The position numbers and the translations under genes are program-made. DNA of 64,000 nucleotides, taken from Callorhinus ursinus. Taxonomy: Eukaryota; Chordata; Mammalia; Carnivora; Otariidae. This document shows, in pieces, positions 24,842 to 38,315 of the stretch. Under the pieces are notes generated by a model. That model had not been told where the DNA came from. It saw nothing but the letters and a program-made list of their open reading frames with translations, and made no database searches. The DNA is taken from contig NW_020313217.1 of NCBI RefSeq assembly GCF_003265705.1, forward strand, positions 203,919 to 267,918, written 5' to 3'. How positions within the stretch are numbered: position 1 is the first letter of the stretch; each line of letters starts with the position of its first letter.

Positions 24842-27472
24842 CTACTGGCCTTTGTCTTCTGTCCTCTTCCTCTCTCTCCTTTCTTCCTTCTCCTATTTCT
24901 TGCTCAAGAAATTCCCACTGAATGAAAGTATACCATCCATTGGACGTTCACCAGGACATTTGTCCATCATCTTTTCAGTCTTTAAAACCCTCCTTTAAAG
25001 GCCAAGACTCCTGGCAGTGTTATGTTAATCTCCTGGCTATCACCCTCACCTTTGGCTCAGTGTTTGGTCAACAGCATGGCTGGCAGCAAGGCATACCGAG
25101 GTGAACACAGAACAGCTTCTAGAGCTGCTGGGTCTCAGAGGGAAAGAGGTTGGAAGGGGAGAAGAATGGGTGTCAAAGCCCCTAGATTAAGAGTGAGGAC
25201 ACTGGAGTCAGATCCCTAGGTTCAAATCCCACCTTCATTTTTTACTTACCAATGTCCCCTGGTAATTGACTTTCTAAGTCTCAGTTCCCTCATCCATAAA
25301 ATGTGGTAATAATAGCACTGATTATAAGACAATATGTAACTTATATTGAGTGCTTACAATATGCCAGGCACATTTCCAACTGCAAAGCCTACACCCTACA
25401 CTCTCACAGTACCCACAGTTTGCTGGGAAGATTGAATGAGATTCTATGAATGAAGTACAAACTTCTAGGACATTTTGTCCTCAGCATGATTTATCTGACC
25501 CTCCCAGGCTGTTAGTAAATGTTTGCTGTACATGTGAGTTACTATGTTTGTCAGTGCTTTCCTGACCCTTTCAATCCCTTGGCTTGCTGGATCTCCCCCT
25601 GCTCCCCTCACCAGATCTTGGCCCTGAAATCCCACTTCTCCATATCATTTTTTTTTTCTGCCTTCCAGCCAAAGTTCCTGATGGAGTTCACAGGAATATT
25701 AGATAAGCAGACCATTCAGTGGTTTATCTGTGTGAGCCTGCAGGGTCTGTATGCCTACATATTATATCAGACCAGGGAATTCTATGTGTCAGCAGTTTAA
25801 CTTCACTTGGACCACCCTCTCTGTTTTTTAGGTGAAGTCTTCTTTTTCTATCTTTTTTTTTTTATCTCTCTGTGTAATTCCTATTGAATAAATAGTCCTC
25901 ACAGAATAAAGTCAGAAACCAAATCTACTACTCCCATTGGTGCCTCTTAAGACCCTCTCTGTGGGGCTGGTTCTTCCCTTCCTCCTGGGATGGAATCTCT
26001 AGCATATGCTAGACTTGTAGGATCATGGTTAGACAATAAGTTCTCTAGTCACTTCTATTTATTCTAAACAATCTTATTTCAGTAATTAGAAGGTATATTT
26101 CCCTGAATGTTGGATTTCCTTCTCTTTTCTTCTGGGACCAGAAAGGAAAAATCTTCTCTATTTGCTTTTTCGAGTTTCTACTCCTCTTCCTTCATCTGCC
26201 CAACTGCCCCTGGTTTCAGGAAAGGGACTAGAGAGGGAAGAGGCAGAAGGGACAGGAAAATTCTTACCTGAATGATATTTTTCTGGTGTCCTGATACCTA
26301 GGAGTTTTCTGGGCTTGGCAAGTGGTTAAAGCTGACCTTTTCTCTTGTGGGGAATTTAAATGTGTTCTTCAGGGGACCCTGTCGCCCCTCATTGAGATGT
26401 TAAGCACGGTGCTGATTGTGTATAGCTCCTATAGCACCTAGGCATTTGGCAGCTCCCCTCCAGCTTCTCTCTGCTGCAATTACCTCCCCTCCAGGCAGCC
26501 CTATTGGATAGGATTTCACATGGCACAGAGAGCCAGCTCTCCCTCTCTTGTGGGCCATATGTGGCCCATGGGAAACAGTCATAATCCTCCTCTTTCTTTG
26601 TTCAATTACTCTTAGGGATGTTTTCCTGATGTTTATGGATTTTTTGCTCATTCACTGTGTATTAGGCAAGGGAAGTCTATGGCATCTTCATGGACATGGT
26701 TCTGTATTGATCCGGTTTGACCTTACTGCTGTATTTGACACTCTTATATTCTCTTTTTCACCCCTCTCACCTTGGGTTCCTCTAATACCTGGATGGTGGC
26801 CCATTTCTCTGGCCTCATCTACCCTCCTTGATGACCTCTTCCTCCTCTGCTCAGTCCTTTCAATTTCACCTGGCTTCATTCACCTGACACATTGCTGCTG
26901 ACGTCCTTCTCTACCACTGTTTCTACCACCTCTATGCCAAAGAAATCCAAAGCCCACACTCTTCCCTTTTCTCCAGGCTTAAATATTAACATTCATTGGA
27001 TATATTTTGGTACCTCAAACTGATTTCACAAAATTAGAATTCGTCACCTTCCACATCTTTTCTTACACACTGTCTTGTTCATTCCAGCTCTGCGAGGCAT
27101 GTTCCCATATGCTGAGACCTCCAGACCAGAAATCTAAGATCACCCGGCCTCCTATCTCCCACTCAGCCCTACACCAAACGAGCTAGCAGCACCTGTCAGT
27201 TCTATCTCCCAAACCACAGCCTTGTGCCCCAGGCTGGTATTGGGATCCACGGTATGCACCTCTCTCCAGCCAGCCCCCCATCAGCTTCATGGTAACTGCT
27301 GTGGTTTCATTGAACTTGTCATTGTCACAGGTCTCCCAAAGTGCCCCAACTCTAATTCATCCTCCACAGCCCCTTATAGCTAATTTTAGAATATAAGCCC
27401 CAATTTTACCAACAAATTGAAGACAAGGCCCAACAATCTCAAAAGTTGGGTCTACAAAATTTTGCCTGTTTT
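24842..27472. other. intergenic DNA with MIR/L2 remnants
   Basis: MIR-like sequence lies at about 25190-25330 and L2-like sequence at about 25340-25680. The stretch 26700-27120 looks like old LINE sequence, but I cannot assign it. No gene is recognised; frames such as 26548-26901 are unsupported. Confidence 0.45.
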
Positions 27473-30400
27473 CTTTTTTTAAATTTTATTTTATTATGTA
27501 ATGTTAGTCACCATACAATACATCATTAGTTTTTGTTGTAGTAATCCACAATTCATTGTTTTCGTATAACACCCAGTGCTCCATGTAGTACATGCCCTCT
27601 TTAATACCCATCACCGGGCTAACCCATCCCCCCACCCACCTCCCCTCTAAAACCCTCAGTTTGTTTCTCAGAGTCCATAGACTCTCATGGTTCATCTCTC
27701 CCTCCAATTTCCCCCTCTTCATTTTTCCTTTCCTTGTCCAAATGTCCTCCATGCTATTCCTTGTTCCACAAATAAGTGAAACCGTATGATAATTGACTTT
27801 CTCTGCTTGACTTATTTCACTTAGCATAATCTCCTCCAGTCCCATTCATGTTGATGTAAAAGTTGGGTATTCATCATTTCTGATGGCTGAGTAATATTCC
27901 ATTGTATATTTGGACCACATCTTCTTTATCCATTCACCTGTTGAAGGGCATCTTGGCTCTTTCCACTATTTGGGTATTGTGCACATTGCTGCTATGAACA
28001 CTGGGGTGCATATGACCCTTCTTTTCACTACATCTGTGTCTTTGGGGTAAATACCCAAGAGTGCAATTGCTGGGTCATAGGATAGCTCTATTTTTAATTT
28101 TTGGGGAACCTCCACACTGTTTTCCAAAGTGGCTGTACCAACTTGCATTCCCACCAACAATGTAAGAGGGTTCCCCTTCCTCCACAACCTCTCCAACATT
28201 TGTTGTTTCTTGCCTTGTCAATTTTTGCCATTCTAACGGGTGTGTAAGGTGGTATTTCAATGTGGTTTTGATTTGAATTTCCCTGATAGCCAATGATGAT
28301 GAACATTTTTTCATGTGTCTGTTAGCCATTTGTATGTCTTCTTTGGAGAAATGTCTGTTCATGTCTTCTACCTATTTTTCGACTTGATTATTTGTTTTTT
28401 GGGTGTTGAATTTGAGAAGTTCTTTATAGATCTTGGAAATCAGATTCGTCTGCAGGGTCATTTGCAAATATCTTCTCCCATTCTGTGGGTTGCCTCTTTG
28501 TTTTGTTGACTATTTCCTTTGCTGTGCAGAAGATTTGTATCTTGATGAAGTCCCAAAAGTTCATTTTTGCTTTTGTTTCACTAGCCTTGGGAGATGTATC
28601 TTGAAAGAAGTTGTGGCTGATGTCAAAGAGGTTACTGCCTATGTTCTCCTCTAGGATTTTGATGGATTCCTGTCTCACATTGAGGTCTTTCATCCATTTT
28701 GAGTTTATCTTTGTGTATGGTGTTAGAGACTGGTCGAGTTTCATTCTTCTGCATGTGGTTGTCCTATTTTTCAAGCACCATTTATTGAAGAGACTGTCTT
28801 TTTTCCACTGCATATGTTTTCCTGCTTTGTAAGATTATTTGACCATAGAGTTGAGGGTCCATATCTGGGTTCTCTATTCTGTTCCATTGGTCTATATGTC
28901 TGTTTGTGTGCCAGTACCATGCTGTCTTGATGATCACTGCTTTGTAATATAGCTTGAAATCGGGCAATGGGTTGCCCCCAGCTTTGTTTTTCTTTTTCAA
29001 CATTTCCTTGGTGATTTGGGGTCTTTCCTGATTCCATACAAATTTTAGGATTGTTTGTTCCAGCACTTTGAAAAATGTCACTGGAATTTTGATCGGGATG
29101 GCATTGAAGGTATAGATTGCTCTGGGTAGCATAGACATTTTAACAATGTTTATTCTTCCGATCCATGAGCATGGAATGTTTTTCCATCTTTTTGTGTCTT
29201 CTTCAATTTCTTTCATGAGTGTTCTGTAGTTCCTAGAGTATAGATCCTTTACCTCTTTGATTAGGTTTATTCCAAGGTATCTTATGGTTTTTGGTGCTAT
29301 AGTAAAAGGAATCGTTTCTCCAATTTCTCTTTCTACAGTTGCATTGCTAGTGTATAAGAAAGCAACTGATTTCTGTGCATTGATTTTGTATCCTGCCACA
29401 TTATTGAATTGCTGTATGAGTTCTAATAATTTTGGGTTTTCCACATAAAGTATCACTTCATCTGTGAAAATAGAGAGTTTGACTTTTTCTTTGCCAATCT
29501 GAATACCTTTTATTTCTTTTTGTTGTCTGATTGCTCTTGCTAGGACTTCTAGTACTATGTTGAACAATAGTGGCAAAAGTGGGCATCCTTGACATGTTCC
29601 TGATCTTAAGGGAAATGCTCCCAACTTTTCCCCATTGAGGATGACATTTGCTGTGGGTTCTTCATAGATGGATTTTATGAACTTGAGGGTTGTTCCCTCT
29701 ATCCCTATACTCTGAAGAGTTTTAATCAGGAAAGGATGCTGTATTTTGTCAAATGCTTTCTCTGCATCAATTGAGAGGACCATATGGTTCTTCTCTCTCC
29801 TCTTTTTAATGTGTTCTATCACATGGATTGATTTGCAAATGTTGAACCACCCTTGCACCCCAGGGATAAATCCCATTTGGTCATGGTGGATGATCCTTTT
29901 AATGTATTGTTGGATCCTATTAGCTAGGATTTTGTTGAGGATTTTGGAATCCATATTCATCAGGGATATCGGTCTCAAATTCTCCTTTTTGATGGGGTTT
30001 CTGCTTGGTTTGGGGATTAAGGTAATGTTGATCTCATAGAATGAGTCTGGAAGCTTTCCTTCTATGTCCATTTTTTAAAACAGCTCCAGGAGAATAGGTA
30101 TTATTTCTTCTTTGAATGTTAGGTAGAATTCCCCAGGGAATCCATCAGGCCCTGGACTCTTGTTTTTTGGGGGGGTTTTGATCACTGCTTCAATCTTGTT
30201 ACTGGTTATTGGCCTATTCAGGTTGTCAATTTCTTCCTGTTTCAGTCTTGGCAGCTTATAGGTTTCCAGGAAGACATCCATTTCATCCAGACTGCTCATT
30301 TTATTGGCATATAGTTGTTGATAATAATTTCTAATAATTGTTTCTATCTTCTTGGTGTTAGTCATGATCTCTTCCGTTTCATTCAGAATTTTATTAATTT

Positions 30401-33400
30401 GGGTCCTTTCTCTTTTCTTTTGGATAAGTCTGGCCCATGGTTTATCCATCTTATTAATTCTTTCAAAGAAGCAGCTTCTAGTTTTGTTGATCTGATCTAC
30501 TGTGTTTCTGTTTTCTAATTCATTGATGTCTGCTCTAATCTTAGTTATTTCTCTCCTAATGTGTGGCTTAGGCATCGTTTGTTGCTTTTTCTCTAGTTCT
30601 TTAAGGTGTAGAGTTAGTTGATGAATTTGCAATTTTTCTATTTTTTTGAGTGAGGCTTGGATGGCTATGTATTTTTCTCTTAGGGCCGACTATGCACTAT
30701 CCCATAAGTTTTGGACCAATGTGTTTTCGTTCTCATTGGTTTCCATGAATTGTTTAAGTTCTTTGATTTCCTGGTTGATCCAAGCATTCTTGAGCAGAGT
30801 AGTCTTTAGCTTCCAAGTGTTTGAATTTCTGTCAAGTTTTTTCTTTTGATTGAGTTCCAGTTTTAAAGCATTATGGTCTGAGAATATGCAGGGAATAATC
30901 TCAATCTTTTGGTATCGGTTGAGATCTGATTTGTGACCCAGTATGTGGTCTATTCTGGAGAAAGTTCCATGTGCGCTCAAGAAGAATGAGTATTCTGTTG
31001 TTTTAGGGTGGAATATTCTGTATAAATCTATGAGGTCCATCTGGTCCAGTGTGTCATTTAAAGCTCTTGTTTCTTTATTGATTTTCTGCTTAGATGATCT
31101 GTCTGTTGCTGAAAGTGGAGTACTGAGGTCTCCTACAATTAACATATTGCTATCGGTATGACTATTTTGGGTAACAGTTGGCTTATGTAGATGGCTGCTC
31201 CCATGTAGGGGGCATAGATATTTACAATTGTTAGATCTTCTTGTTGGATAGAACTTTTAGGAATGATATAGTGTCCTTCTGTGTCTCTAACTAGTCTTTA
31301 GTTTAAAATCTAATTTGTCTGATATAAGAATTGTTATCCCAGCTTTCTTTTGAGGTCCGTTGGCATGGAAGATGGACCTCTAGCCCTTCACTTTCAGTTT
31401 GTATGTATCGTTTTTTTAAGTTATGTTAATCACCATACATTACATCATTAGTTTTTGATGTAGTGTTCCATGATTCATTGTTTTTGTATAACACACAGTG
31501 CTCCATGCAGTACATGCCCTCTTTAATACCCATCACCAGGCTAACCCATCCTCCCACGCCCCTCCCCTCTAGAACCCTCAGTTTGTTTCTCAGAGTCCAT
31601 AGTCTCTCATGGTTCATCTACCCCTCTGATTTCCCCCCCTTCATTTTTCCTTTCTTGCTATCTTCTTTTTTTTTAACATATAATTTATTATTTGTTTCTG
31701 AGATACAGATCTGTGATTCAACAGTCTTACACAATTCACAGCACTCACCATAGTACATATCCTCCCCAATCCCTATCACCGAGCCACCCCAACCCTCCCA
31801 CTCCCCACCACTCCAGCAACCCTCAGTTTGTTTCCTGAGATTAAGAATTCCTCATATCAGCAAGGTCATATGATACATGTCTTTCTCTGATTGACATATT
31901 TTGCTCAGCATAATACCCTCCAGTTCCATCCACATCATTGCAAATGGCAAGATTTCATTCCTTTTGATGGCTGCATAATATTCCATTGTATATATATACC
32001 ACTTCTTCTTTATCCATTCATCTGTCGATGGACATCTTGGCTCTTTCCACAGTTTGGCTATTGTGGACATTGCTGCTATAAACATCGGGTGCACGTACCT
32101 GTTCGGAACCCTACATTTGTATCTTTGGGGTAAATACCCAGTAGTGCAATTGCTGGGTCGTAGGATAGCTTTATTTTCAACATTTTGAGGAACCTCCATA
32201 CTGTTTTCCAGAGTGGCTGCACCAGTTTGCATTCCCACCAACAGTGTAGGAGGTTTCCCCTTTCTCCGCATCCCCGCCAATATCTGTCATTTCCTGACTT
32301 CTTAATTTTAGCCATTCTGACTGGTATGAGGTGGTATCTCACTGAGGTTTTGATTTGGCTTTCCGTAATGCTGAGCGATGTTGAGCACTTTTTCAGGTGT
32401 CTGTTGGCCATTTGGATGTCTTCTAGGAAAAATATCTGTTCCTGTCTTCTGCCCATTTCATGATTGGATCATTTGTTCTTTGGGTGTTGAGATTGATAAC
32501 TTCTTTTTCAATTAAAAAAATTAACTTTGAAAGACTAAAGAATCATGGTAAAAAGGCCATGAATTCCATGTGCAGTATTCCCCTAGTGCTGGAGTTCTGC
32601 TGTACTCATTGATTGGTAAACTTGGTCTTGGCTGACTGTTCTTGCTGGTCTTCTGGAAGAGGGGCTTGTTGGCCCGGTTCTCAGATGTCTTTACCAGAGG
32701 CGGATTTGTCCCGCCCTTGCTAGGTCCAGGCTAAGTAATCTGCTTGGGTTTGCTCTTGTGAGCTTTTGTTCCCTGTAAGCTTTCCATACAGCTTTGGAGG
32801 GTGAGAGTGAAAATGGCGGCCTCCCAATCTCTGAGATTGGGAGCCGAGAACTTGGAGCCCCGCTCCTCAGTGAGCCCCCAGAGAAAAGCAGTCAGTCACT
32901 CCTGTCTCCCCAGACTCTGGCCGCACTCTGCGCTCACCCGACTTGCGACTGAGCGTTTCTATCTCTGGCACACGACCCCATGTGGAGTCTCCAAACCCAG
33001 TAGAGTCCTGCAGTGCGTTCCTGTGCCACTCCTCCCAGGGAGGAAGGGGAGTCTTCCTGGATCTGCTGCTTGTTGGGTCCCTGCTGGAAGAGCAGTGGCC
33101 CGACTGTGCCGCAGATCATGGTTTATGGCAACCCCGAGCTGAGAGTCCACTCATTGGCTCCGTCTCTGCAGCCGGCTTCCCTGCTCTAATGCCTGGGAGC
33201 TCTGCCACACTCAGGCACCCCCGGTGTTCCTGTGACCCCAGGGGTCCTGAGACCACACTGTCCCAGCAAAGGTTCCACCCTCTGCTTAACCACTGGAGCA
33301 ATGGCCCTCAGCGGAGCAGACTTCTAAAAGTTCCGATTTTGTGCCCTGCTGCTCTATCACTTGTGGGTAGCGGCTAACGGAGTCCCCCTCCCCCGCCATC

Positions 33401-35608
33401 TATCTTCCCAAATATCGCCTTGGATTCACTTCTCTGCACGTCCTAACTTCTAGAAAGTGGTCGCTTTTCTGTTCAGAGAGTTGTTGCTATTCTTTTCTTC
33501 GATCTCCTGTTGAGTTCATAGGTGTTCAGAATGTTTTGATCCCTATCTAGCTGAATTCCTGGGACCACAAGAAATCCAGGTCTACTCCTCTGCCATCTTG
33601 CTCCTCCCCCCTGGTTGTATCTTTAGGTTCAAAATGAGTCTCTTGTAGATAGCATATGGATGAGTTCTGTCTTTTTAATCAGTTTTGCAACCCTATGCCA
33701 TTTTATGGGAGCATTTAGACCATTCCTATTAAGAGTCATTATTGAAAGATATGAATTTATTTTCATCATGTTGCTGGTGAAGTCCTTGTTTCTATATATT
33801 GTTCCTTTAAATTTCTTTTCTATATCACTCTTTCTCCTTTCATAGAACCCCCTTTAATATATCTTGTAGGGCCGGCTTAGTGGTCACATATTCTTTCAGT
33901 TTCTGGAGGTCTTGGAAGCTCTGCATCTCTCCATCCATTCTAAATGACAGCCTTGCTGGATAAAGTATTCTTGGCTCCATGTTCTCATTTAGTGCCCTGA
34001 ATATGTCTTGCCAGCCCTTTCTGTCTTGCCAGGTCTCTGTGGATAGGTCTGACATTATGCTGATGTTCCTTCTTCTGTACGTAAGGACTCTCTTCCCCCA
34101 ACTGCCCTTAAGATGGTTTCCTTGGTTCTAAGATTTGCGAGTTTTATTATTACATGCCGAGTATTGGCCTGTTTTTCTTGATCTTGGGTGGGGTCTGCTC
34201 TGCCTCTAGGACACAAATGTTTGTTTCATTCCCCAGATTAGTGAAGTTCTCAGCTTCATTTGCTCAACTGTATCTTCTAGTCCTCTCTCTCTCTCCACCC
34301 CCTCAGGGATTCTAATAATTCTGACATTGGCATGTTTCATGGTGTCACTTATTTCTGATTCTATTTTCATGGATTCTGAGTTGTTTCTCCCTGGCCTCCT
34401 CTTTTCCCTTTTTATCTATTAAATGGTCTTCCAGGTCACTAATTTGGTCTTCTGCCTCACTTACCCTAGCTGTTAGATTATCTAGATTAGATGGATCTCG
34501 CTGATAGCATTTTTAAATTATGCTAATTCAGCTTTCATTTCTGCCCTTAGAGACTCTATGTTGCCATTAATTGATTTCTCCATTCTAGCTATTGTTTCAC
34601 AATCACTAGCCTGAATTCCATCTCCAACATCTTGGTTATATCTGCATCCATTTGTAAATCTGTGGCATAAATCATAATCTCTGAGTCTTTCCTATTTTGG
34701 GGGGTTCCTCCTCTTAGTCATTCTGTTGATGGGTGGTTGAGAGAATGTATAGAGTCCAAATTATTGACCACAACACAAGCAAGATGCTCGTGTTTGTAGG
34801 GACCTAGGGTTGCTGGCCTCTCATCCTCCCATCCTGTCTTCTGGGGGAGGGGCTTGCCCCACTGTTACTCAGACAACCCTGTTTGGGCAGAGTTGCTCTG
34901 CCCCCTGTGGTGGGGGATGGGCTCAGTGAAAACCATTTTGGGGGGGCTTTTGCTCTCTGGCGTCTTTCCCTGGTGGCTTTCTGCATGTTTTCTGAGAGTC
35001 AGAGCAGAAGAGACCATTTCTAACCCTCTGCTCAGAGCAGAGAGATCACAGTCTGTTCTTCAGTCAGCTCTCCAGGCCACACTATCTCTGTTTCTGTCTA
35101 TGCTGCTATAAACTGCAACGTCCTGGGTTGTGCACCCCTCAGGAGCACTCCCAGTCCTTGCCTCCAGGTCATGGCACGTCTCTGCCCTTTGTGCTTCTAA
35201 AACCACCAGCCGCCCCCAGTTCGCTTGTGTGGCCCCACCGCTCTTTGTTTCCGTCCGCAGGAAACAAAGTCCCTAAAGTCTTTTCCCTGCAGCTACCAGT
35301 CCATGAGTCTGTGCCCCGTCCCTAGGGCGTGAGGTTATCACTCACCGGCGGTGTAGGATGCTGAGGGCTGGCTCCTGCCTGCTGCCATTTATCCTCTGAT
35401 ATCTGCCCAGGGAATCATGGCTCCCTGCTTTGTACCTCAAAACCCACCGCCTGCCATATTCTGTTTGTAGAGATCCAGATCTATCTTCTTACATCTCAGG
35501 CTGATTTTGTGGGTGTTCAGAGTGGTCTGGTAGATATCCAGCTCAATTCCGGGGACCAGTTGGACTAGGGTCCCCTACTCCTCTGCCATCTTTTCCCAGC
35601 CTCATCTC
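27473..35608 (-). mobile_element. old, nearly full-length L1 (minus strand), split by a nested L1
   Basis: On the minus strand the 5' end is at about 35608 (a 5'UTR opening with the 'agatggcagaggagtagggg' type of sequence), decayed ORF1 at about 33840-34700, ORF2 endonuclease remnants at 30690-31145 and 33610-33700, reverse transcriptase at 28782-30632, the ORF2 C-terminus at 27960-28780, and the 3'UTR and tail at 27473-27950. About 5.9 kb remains after removing the nested element at 31411-33610. ORF2 is broken by stops and frameshifts. The longest piece (429 codons, 28782-30071) has FTDE (29457-29468) in place of the catalytic FADD motif, so it is inactive. A 7-bp GTTTTCT on both sides is a possible but weak target-site duplication. 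Confidence 0.9.
31411..33610 (-). mobile_element. nested, internally deleted L1 (5'UTR joined to 3' end)
   Basis: It splits the older L1: the outer endonuclease sequence stops near 31405 and resumes near 33611. On the minus strand the insert starts with a complete-looking 5' end (33610, 'ggggggaggagcaagatggc'), runs through about 1.1 kb of 5'UTR, then jumps near 32505-32517 directly into the ORF2 C-terminus and 3'UTR (32505-31418), ending in a poly-T on the plus strand. ORF1 and most of ORF2 are missing. Both natural ends are present, so this is an internal deletion rather than 5' truncation. Confidence 0.85.
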
Positions 35609-35616
35609 AGTTTTCT

Positions 35617-37203
35617 AAACTACTTATGGTTCCCAAAATGTGCTGAGCTTTTTTGACTCTGTGCTTTTTTTTTGCCAGTCATATCCTCCTTCCTTCCTTT
35701 CCTCTTCTCCTACCTCCCTCCTCTCTCCTTGAATTTCTAGGACATTTTGTCATCTGCGTGATTTATCTGATCCTCACAAGCTGTTTGTTGCCTGAGCCAG
35801 GCTCATTCTAAGATTTCATCCCCATTTTGTGTACTTATTTCCCAATTTCTCTCCCTCAAATGATGGGCTAGTCTAGGAGATCAGGAAACGCTCATTTTTA
35901 TCTCTATACTCCTAATCCCCAGCACATAGCCCAACATGTCTTGGCCACTCAGTTACTGATGCTTATTATCAATAAAGAGATGCAGTAATATTTCAGTAGC
36001 TTTGCCATTGCTCTTCTCTTAAACTGGGATTCCTTCCCCTTCTCTCTGATTGATATTTATTATTTTTTTCTCACCTTCCAAACTCATCTTGAAAACGCTG
36101 CCTTCCATGCAGATGTCCCTGCACCCTATACTGCTGTAGTCAAGAGATGCTATCTCTGGACATTCCCAGTGCACTCCCTACAGCTTGGTGCCCTCACCTG
36201 TTCTGCTGGGAGGCAAGGGCTGTGTACACTTCTGTCTCCTGCCTAACAAGGTGCCCTGCTCCCGAGAAGGGCCTTCTTATTCTTTGCATCTTCAGTGCTG
36301 GCCCAGGACCTGATAGGTAATAGATGCTCGGTGAATGTTTAGGGAATGAATGAGTGGACATACAACACAAAATCTAGCAGAGGAGTTAAGAATAAAATAA
36401 ACTGTTTGTTAGAGGAGGGAGATCTGGCTTCATGAAGGTGGAGATGTTAATGAAGAGATCTGTCTCCAAGGGTCAGCTTCCATTGTCAGTATATCTGTAT
36501 CAGCCCAGAGACCCCAGGAGGCAAGCATCTTTGGGCCTATAGGCTGGAAACCCCAGACCACCCATATCTGTCCAGGATACAGCCCCCATCTGGTTCAGGG
36601 TCATAAGCAAGTAGAGATGGACTCACATGTCAAGTTCCAGCTTTGAAAGTCAATCCTCCCTTCTCTAGAACTAGTGCCCGCCTTGCCCAGAACACTTCCT
36701 CCACCCCCCTACACACCCAAACCTCCTGCCAGGAGAGACGTGCTTCAGGAGTAAAGGGAGGATGCAGGATAGGGTGGATTTGGAAGGGCAGCAGCTGGCA
36801 TGGGATCTGTGAGGCCGTGGGAAGGTGGGAGTCATTCCCTGGAACAAAGCTTCCCATTCCCTCTGCTGTGACCCATATTCTCCTCAGGCTCTTCCCAAGC
36901 TTTCCCAACCAGCTTCCATTTCCTGTGTGCTCCTATGACTCTGTCACCATCCCATCTCCCTGCAAGGGGGAAAATTACAGAGTCTCACTGAGAGAAATGT
37001 CTGAATGGAGAGAGCAGAGATGAAGAGAAGCCCCCTTGGCACACTGGGTACCTTCTGCAGGCTCAGTCTCTGTGCATGCAATAAAAGACAGGGGACCCAT
37101 TTCCTTCCCTGAAGGTTGGATTGCAAAGTCAGTAAATTCTGGGGGGAATTTCAGATGATTGAGGACAGTTCTTGCAATTTTGGAACCATCTTTGCTTTAC
37201 AAG
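35617..37203. other. intergenic DNA with L2-like remnants
   Basis: L2-like pieces lie at about 35850-35960 and 36080-36350 ('ggcccaggacctgataggta', ending at a GAATGAATGA-like tail). The remainder is unique, with no recognised gene; the 126-codon frame at 36643-37023 is unsupported. Confidence 0.5.
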
Positions 37204-37216
37204 GTCTTCATATTTT

Positions 37217-37335
37217 AATTTAATTTTGTTTATTTTTTTATTATATTAGTCACTATACAGTATTTCATTACTTTTTGATGTAATGTTCCACGATCCATTA
37301 TTTGCGTATAACACCCAGTGCCTATTGCAATACAT
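37217..37335 (-). mobile_element. short L1 3'UTR fragment with target-site duplication
   Basis: About 120 bp of the carnivore L1 3' end in reverse orientation ('taatgttccacgatccatta', 'ataacacccagtgc'). It is flanked by a perfect 13-bp direct repeat, GTCTTCATATTTT, at 37204-37216 and 37336-37348. A severely 5'-truncated insertion. Confidence 0.93.
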
Positions 37336-37426
37336 GTCTTCATATTTTTAACAGGGGAGGAGGGAGAGAACGTTTTTCCTAATGATCTTCTTTTACCACC
37401 AGGAGGCAACACTGGACCAGTGTTGA

Positions 37427-37542
37427 GTTGGCTGACCAGCTAGAAGAGTTGGCTCTGATCAGAGGACAGAATGGGAAAGAAGCAGTTGGCTGACCAGCTA
37501 GAGGAGTTGGCTCTGATCAGAGGACAGAATGGGAAAGAAGCA
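37427..37542. repeat. 58-bp tandem duplication (two copies, one mismatch)
   Basis: 37427-37484 and 37485-37542 are the same 58-bp unit. The only difference I see is A versus G in 'ctaga(a/g)gagttgg'. It lies in non-coding DNA downstream of the small L1 fragment. Confidence 0.95.
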
Positions 37543-38298
37543 CCCATCGGCTCCAGAGATGATCCTAAGAGTACTCTGGTCTAATCCCTATTGTTATAGG
37601 GTCCAGGGTGGGTCACTTAACTGCCTATGGAAAGCCAGTGGATTGTGAAGATTTTTATGCTTGGAGCCCATTTGAGCTGGAATTTTGTGGGGCTGTGGGG
37701 GAAGGAGGGGCATGGGGGAACTTCAAGTCTGATTATTGGTGGTGGCCTCAGAGGCTGCATGTCTGCTTTGGTGGGCATTCCTGGGAGCACTGTAGGCCCT
37801 GAACTTGGGGCATCAATGCTGGCTGGGGCCATTGGGCAGTGCTCAGGAACCTGAGGAGGGTTAAGGGGACCTTTCCTTCATTTCTGCTGTGATGGGACCT
37901 CTCTCACACTTCTAACAGAAGCCCTTCATTGGTGGGCTGGGAATTCATGGTGGGACAAAAACCATGAGGGACCCAGAGGGGAGAGGAGTAGCATTGCCTG
38001 CTCACACACTTTTTTTTACCCTTTGTGACTGCCATTCTGTCCCCTGGAATTAGCCACAATCATAGGAACCACCACAGCCATATTTACAAGATACTCAATT
38101 CAGAACATGGATCCTGTGCCTCTCTCCTGGAGTTGCTTATCATTGTGTCTGTCCTGTCAGATCCACTCCTTATAGTTGGAGGAATATCATCATCTGAAAT
38201 GACTCAAGATGAGAGAGATGAAGATGGGGCAGAACCAGGACATGGGACTGTGTCAAAAATGCTTAAAAAAAAAAAAAGGACTAATATTTGGGGGGGGC
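37543..38298. other. intergenic DNA, nothing identified
   Basis: Unique-looking sequence with short overlapping open frames and no recognisable gene or repeat. Confidence 0.35.
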
Positions 38299-38315
38299 AA
38301 GAAACTGTTTATAGA

